Origin: Methanocalculaceae archaeon
GTDB taxonomy: Archaea; Halobacteriota; Methanomicrobia; Methanomicrobiales; Methanocorpusculaceae
DNA: 9,633 nucleotides
NCBI GenBank assembly: GCA_031255895.1
Contig: JAIRRQ010000061.1
Location: 1 to 9,633 of the forward strand
Direction: 5' to 3'
The notes under the pieces are model-generated. The model did not search any database. It was not told where the DNA came from and saw only the letters and a program-made list of their open reading frames with translations. The position numbers and the translations under genes were made by a program. Below, in pieces: positions 7,226 to 9,633 of the stretch (position 1 is the first letter of the stretch; every line of letters starts with the position of its first letter).

Positions 7226-7329
7226 CAAGATATTGGCTGTCGATGATGCCAATCTTTGTTCGACAGATGTGCCCTCTGCTCTGCGTGGAAAAGGATCCAA
7301 TATTGTCGCAAAAACAAACAACATCCTTC

Positions 7330-7342
7330 AAAAAAAGAAAAA
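7330..7342 (-). terminator. Oligo-T terminator after mfnA
   Basis: On the minus strand the mfnA TAA is followed at once by TTTTTCTTTTTTT, 12 T in 13 bases. This is a strong intrinsic archaeal terminator and closes the ppsA-mfnA unit. Confidence 0.6.
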
Positions 7343-8443
7343 TTATTCGCGCATTGCTGCAACATCGGCAAGAAAACACTCGATTACGTCACACGTCACA
7401 TGTGGCATTACCACAAATCTCAGATGATTATTTCGCGTGTATGACACCTTCCAGCCAACAGGAGCGATTTCTCCAGTGAATACCGCTACATTCATGATCG
7501 GATCCACCACACGCGAATACCCACACGCCTCCATCCCAACAACCAACCTACGAGTATTCTCCATACACCCCGCAATCATCGCACGAAATCCCTCGCGACC
7601 AAGATGTTTCATCACCGCATAAGCCCCCGCAACGTCAGCACCCGAACGCGTTCCGACCAACGTGCACTGTTTTTTCATCGTCAGATACGGGGAATCAACA
7701 CTCAAACAGTTGAGTGCTTTCGGATCGCGAAGTAACAGAGATCCGCATGGAATCGTCGCGAGTCCTAGCTTGTGTGGATCCAGTGAGAGCGAGTCAACTC
7801 CCGTCACAGCAAAATCAAACAACGGAGGATTTTCCAGGAATGGTATCACAAAGCCACCGAATGCAGCATCCACATGACAGAAACAATTCTGTTCCTCGGC
7901 AATTCGTGCAACAACAGAAACGTCATCGATCATACCGTACTCCGTAGTTCCCGCAACTGCCACAACTGCAATGGTACTCCGATCCACCATCTCTGCCATC
8001 TTTTCCGTATCCACAGTGTAATTCGTACCGTAAGGTACAACCCGCATTTCAAGATCAAGCATATCACAAGTCTTGTCAAATGAAAAATGTGCCGATGCAG
8101 GAACCACAATATTTGGTTCCTTCACCTCAGGTTTCAATTTCTTTGCAATACGAATAGCCTGGAGATTTGACTCTGTTCCACCAGATGTACAATATCCCCC
8201 TGCATCAGGTAGATGCATCAACTCCCCGAGGGAATGAATCAATAGATCCTCGATTTTTGCCGTTCCCGGATACAAACCAGGATCTCCTAGATTTGTTGCA
8301 CTAAACATCTCGTGCACTGCAATCGCGATTGGATGTGGAATTGTACACATTGAACTGAGAATACGATCATGATGCAAATCCTCATCTCGCAGATCAGAGA
8401 GGAAGGAGAGAACCTCCCCCATACTACACCCTTCATCTTTCAT
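7343..8443 (-). CDS. mfnA: L-tyrosine/L-aspartate decarboxylase (MfnA)
   Basis: PLP-dependent group II decarboxylase. In methanogens MfnA makes tyramine for methanofuran from tyrosine and can make beta-alanine for coenzyme A from aspartate. 366 residues, the normal archaeal length. Marks: SSMCTIPHP (30-38); TSGGTESNLQAI (86-97), binding the cofactor phosphate; H119 in ASAHFSFDK, which should stack on the PLP ring; HVDAAFGG with D192, contacting the pyridine nitrogen; LDPHKLG with K225, the Schiff-base lysine; and GTRSG (264-268). I chose the ATG at 8443 because MKDEGCSMGEVLSFL matches the usual family start; M8 is an alternative. It follows ppsA by 26 bp on the same strand and is probably co-transcribed. 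Which substrate dominates cannot be told from the sequence. Confidence 0.93.
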   Translation of the reverse strand: MKDEGCSMGEVLSFLSDLRDEDLHHDRILSSMCTIPHPIAIAVHEMFSATNLGDPGLYPGTAKIEDLLIHSLGELMHLPDAGGYCTSGGTESNLQAIRIAKKLKPEVKEPNIVVPASAHFSFDKTCDMLDLEMRVVPYGTNYTVDTEKMAEMVDRSTIAVVAVAGTTEYGMIDDVSVVARIAEEQNCFCHVDAAFGGFVIPFLENPPLFDFAVTGVDSLSLDPHKLGLATIPCGSLLLRDPKALNCLSVDSPYLTMKKQCTLVGTRSGADVAGAYAVMKHLGREGFRAMIAGCMENTRRLVVGMEACGYSRVVDPIMNVAVFTGEIAPVGWKVSYTRNNHLRFVVMPHVTCDVIECFLADVAAMRE

Positions 8444-8469
8444 GAAACAGTCTCAAAAATGGTCACGTG

Positions 8470-9633
8470 TCAATTTTTCTTAAATGCCATATTCAGCAAA
8501 ATTTGGCGTTCAGTCTTTGCAACCGTTTCACGAATTTTCGGAATTGCATCAATATTTGAAGAAACACTGGAAATTCCCTGAGTCACGAGCCATTTCACAA
8601 ATTTCGGATCAGATCCAGCCTGACCACAAATGGAACATTCAACATCCGCAGCACGACATTGTTCGATGCAGTACTTGATAAGACGCATGACAGCTGGATG
8701 TTCCGGCTCGTACATGTCGCCAATTCGGCCATTATTGCGATCTACCGCAAGCGTGTACTGGATCAGATCGTTTGTTCCAAAAGAGCAGAATTTGATGCCT
8801 GCCTTGATGAATTCATCAATAATGATAGCAGATGCTGGAATCTCAATCATAATACCAAGCACGTGATTTTCCACATCAATACCCCAAGAGCGGAATGCCT
8901 CCTTTGCCGCGAAAAACTCGCGAGGATGTTGCACCAGTGGGAACATGATTCCGAGATTATCGTATCCTACATCCCACAGACGTCTGAAACATTCTGCCTG
9001 CATCTTGAACTGATCCCTCTGGCGAAGATCACGACGGAGACCGCGGAACCCGAGCATTGGATTGTGTTCGTGCGGCTCATCTTCACCACCGATCATGTTC
9101 AAGAATTCGTCAGTCGGTGAATCAATCGTGCGCACCCAAACCGGTTTGCCACGAAACGCATCAAGCACCGTCTTGATGCCGTTGTACAACTCAGTGATGA
9201 ATTCCTCTTCCTTGCCATTTTTAATGTACCAGCTTGGTGTCTTGTTCATGCCGATAATTAGGTGTTCGATTCTGAGCAGACCTACGCCATCAGCACCAGT
9301 CGCTGCTGCACGTGCTGCTGCCTCAGGCATCGAAACATTTACTTTCACTGAGGTTGCGGTGATGATAGGTGCTGAGGTTGCAACCGGCACAGTTGTCGCG
9401 GCTACCGTAGGAACAATGGTCTCGAGTCTTCCGTCGTAGACCAGACCGTTCTCACCATCGATAGTAACGATCTGCCCCTCTTTGAGAAGAGAAGTTGCCT
9501 TTTTCGTCCCAACAACCGCAGGAGTACCAAGCTCACGCGACACAATTGCTGCATGACAAGTCATACCACCTTCGTCGGTGATGATACCGACGGTTTTGCG
9601 CATGGCAGGAACCATGTCAGGGTTTGTCATCGG
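8470..9633 (-). CDS. ppsA: Phosphoenolpyruvate synthase, C-terminal half (5' end outside window)
   Basis: Pyruvate, water dikinase makes PEP, AMP and phosphate from pyruvate and ATP; methanogens use it to move C3 units from acetyl-CoA carboxylation into gluconeogenesis. The window holds the last 387 codons of a protein normally near 760 residues. The frame is open through the right edge, so the ATG at 9630 is internal, not a start. Seen in order, numbering from that Met: phosphohistidine domain with catalytic His26 (GGMTCHAAIVSRELGTPAVV); an Ala/Thr/Val/Pro-rich linker (72-98); then the PEP-binding barrel with GVGLLRIEHLI (116-126), VRTID (166-170), GFRGLRRDL (194-202), FGTNDLIQY (284-292) and CSICGQAGSD with the catalytic Cys335. 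The N-terminal ATP-binding domain is outside the window. It ends 26 bp before mfnA. Confidence 0.95.
   Translation of the reverse strand, partial: PMTNPDMVPAMRKTVGIITDEGGMTCHAAIVSRELGTPAVVGTKKATSLLKEGQIVTIDGENGLVYDGRLETIVPTVAATTVPVATSAPIITATSVKVNVSMPEAAARAAATGADGVGLLRIEHLIIGMNKTPSWYIKNGKEEEFITELYNGIKTVLDAFRGKPVWVRTIDSPTDEFLNMIGGEDEPHEHNPMLGFRGLRRDLRQRDQFKMQAECFRRLWDVGYDNLGIMFPLVQHPREFFAAKEAFRSWGIDVENHVLGIMIEIPASAIIIDEFIKAGIKFCSFGTNDLIQYTLAVDRNNGRIGDMYEPEHPAVMRLIKYCIEQCRAADVECSICGQAGSDPKFVKWLVTQGISSVSSNIDAIPKIRETVAKTERQILLNMAFKKN

Noticed and set aside
6958..7479. 173-codon plus-strand open frame bridging the transporter and mfnA ends
   Set aside because: It overlaps the transporter in another frame and mfnA in antisense, crosses both terminators, and reads as Cys/Tyr-rich low-quality sequence.
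1..9633. tRNA genes, CRISPR arrays, IS ends or long direct repeats
   Set aside because: Looked for T-loop GGTTCRA-type sequences, regularly spaced repeats and terminal inverted repeats by eye in all gaps and found none.

Overview
The window looks like a chromosomal segment of a methanogenic archaeon, most likely from the Methanomicrobiales (a Methanocorpusculum-like genome would fit, but this is inference). Three markers support this: O-phosphoseryl-tRNA synthetase (sepS), found almost only in methanogens and a few relatives; the archaeal wyosine enzyme Taw1; and MfnA, the tyrosine/aspartate decarboxylase of methanofuran and archaeal coenzyme A synthesis. Intergenic DNA is clearly AT-richer than the core genes, and gene ends carry the oligo-T tracts typical of archaeal termination.

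Layout. 1-447: the likely start of a minus-strand gene leaving the window (1-106), then an AT-rich stretch with hairpins, a TATA-like box and a 12-bp palindrome. 448-2957, minus: taw1 then sepS, joined by an ATGA overlap, a small tRNA operon (tRNA-Phe wyosine modification and Cys-tRNA formation through phosphoserine). 2958-3667: about 700 bp without an intact gene, holding a possible decayed ORF and an oligo-T terminator. 3668-4666, minus: a short asparagine-synthase-like protein with the ATP-pyrophosphatase domain but no glutaminase nucleophile; just upstream (4654-4841) is what looks like a frameshifted small gene whose last frame ends in a TGATG overlap with an alternative start of the asparagine-synthase-like gene. 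5004-7219, plus: a two-gene unit of an unrecognised 152-residue protein with an N-terminal hydrophobic helix and a 585-residue SDF-fold transporter, translationally coupled (TGATG). 7343-9633, minus: ppsA (C-terminal half only, running off the right edge) followed after 26 bp by mfnA; mfnA and the transporter gene converge on a 123-bp gap with an oligo-T tract at each gene end.

How the genes relate. taw1-sepS is a coherent tRNA unit. ppsA-mfnA joins C3 anabolism to cofactor amine synthesis and looks like plain co-transcription. The most unusual part is 5004-7219. The transporter's N-terminal extension (two membrane helices plus about 120 soluble residues) resembles a degenerate RsbW-type GHKL ATPase domain. 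Several residues that bind sodium and the acidic substrate in well-studied SDF proteins are replaced, and it has an orphan partner encoded directly upstream. This pair is the best candidate in the window for an undescribed system.
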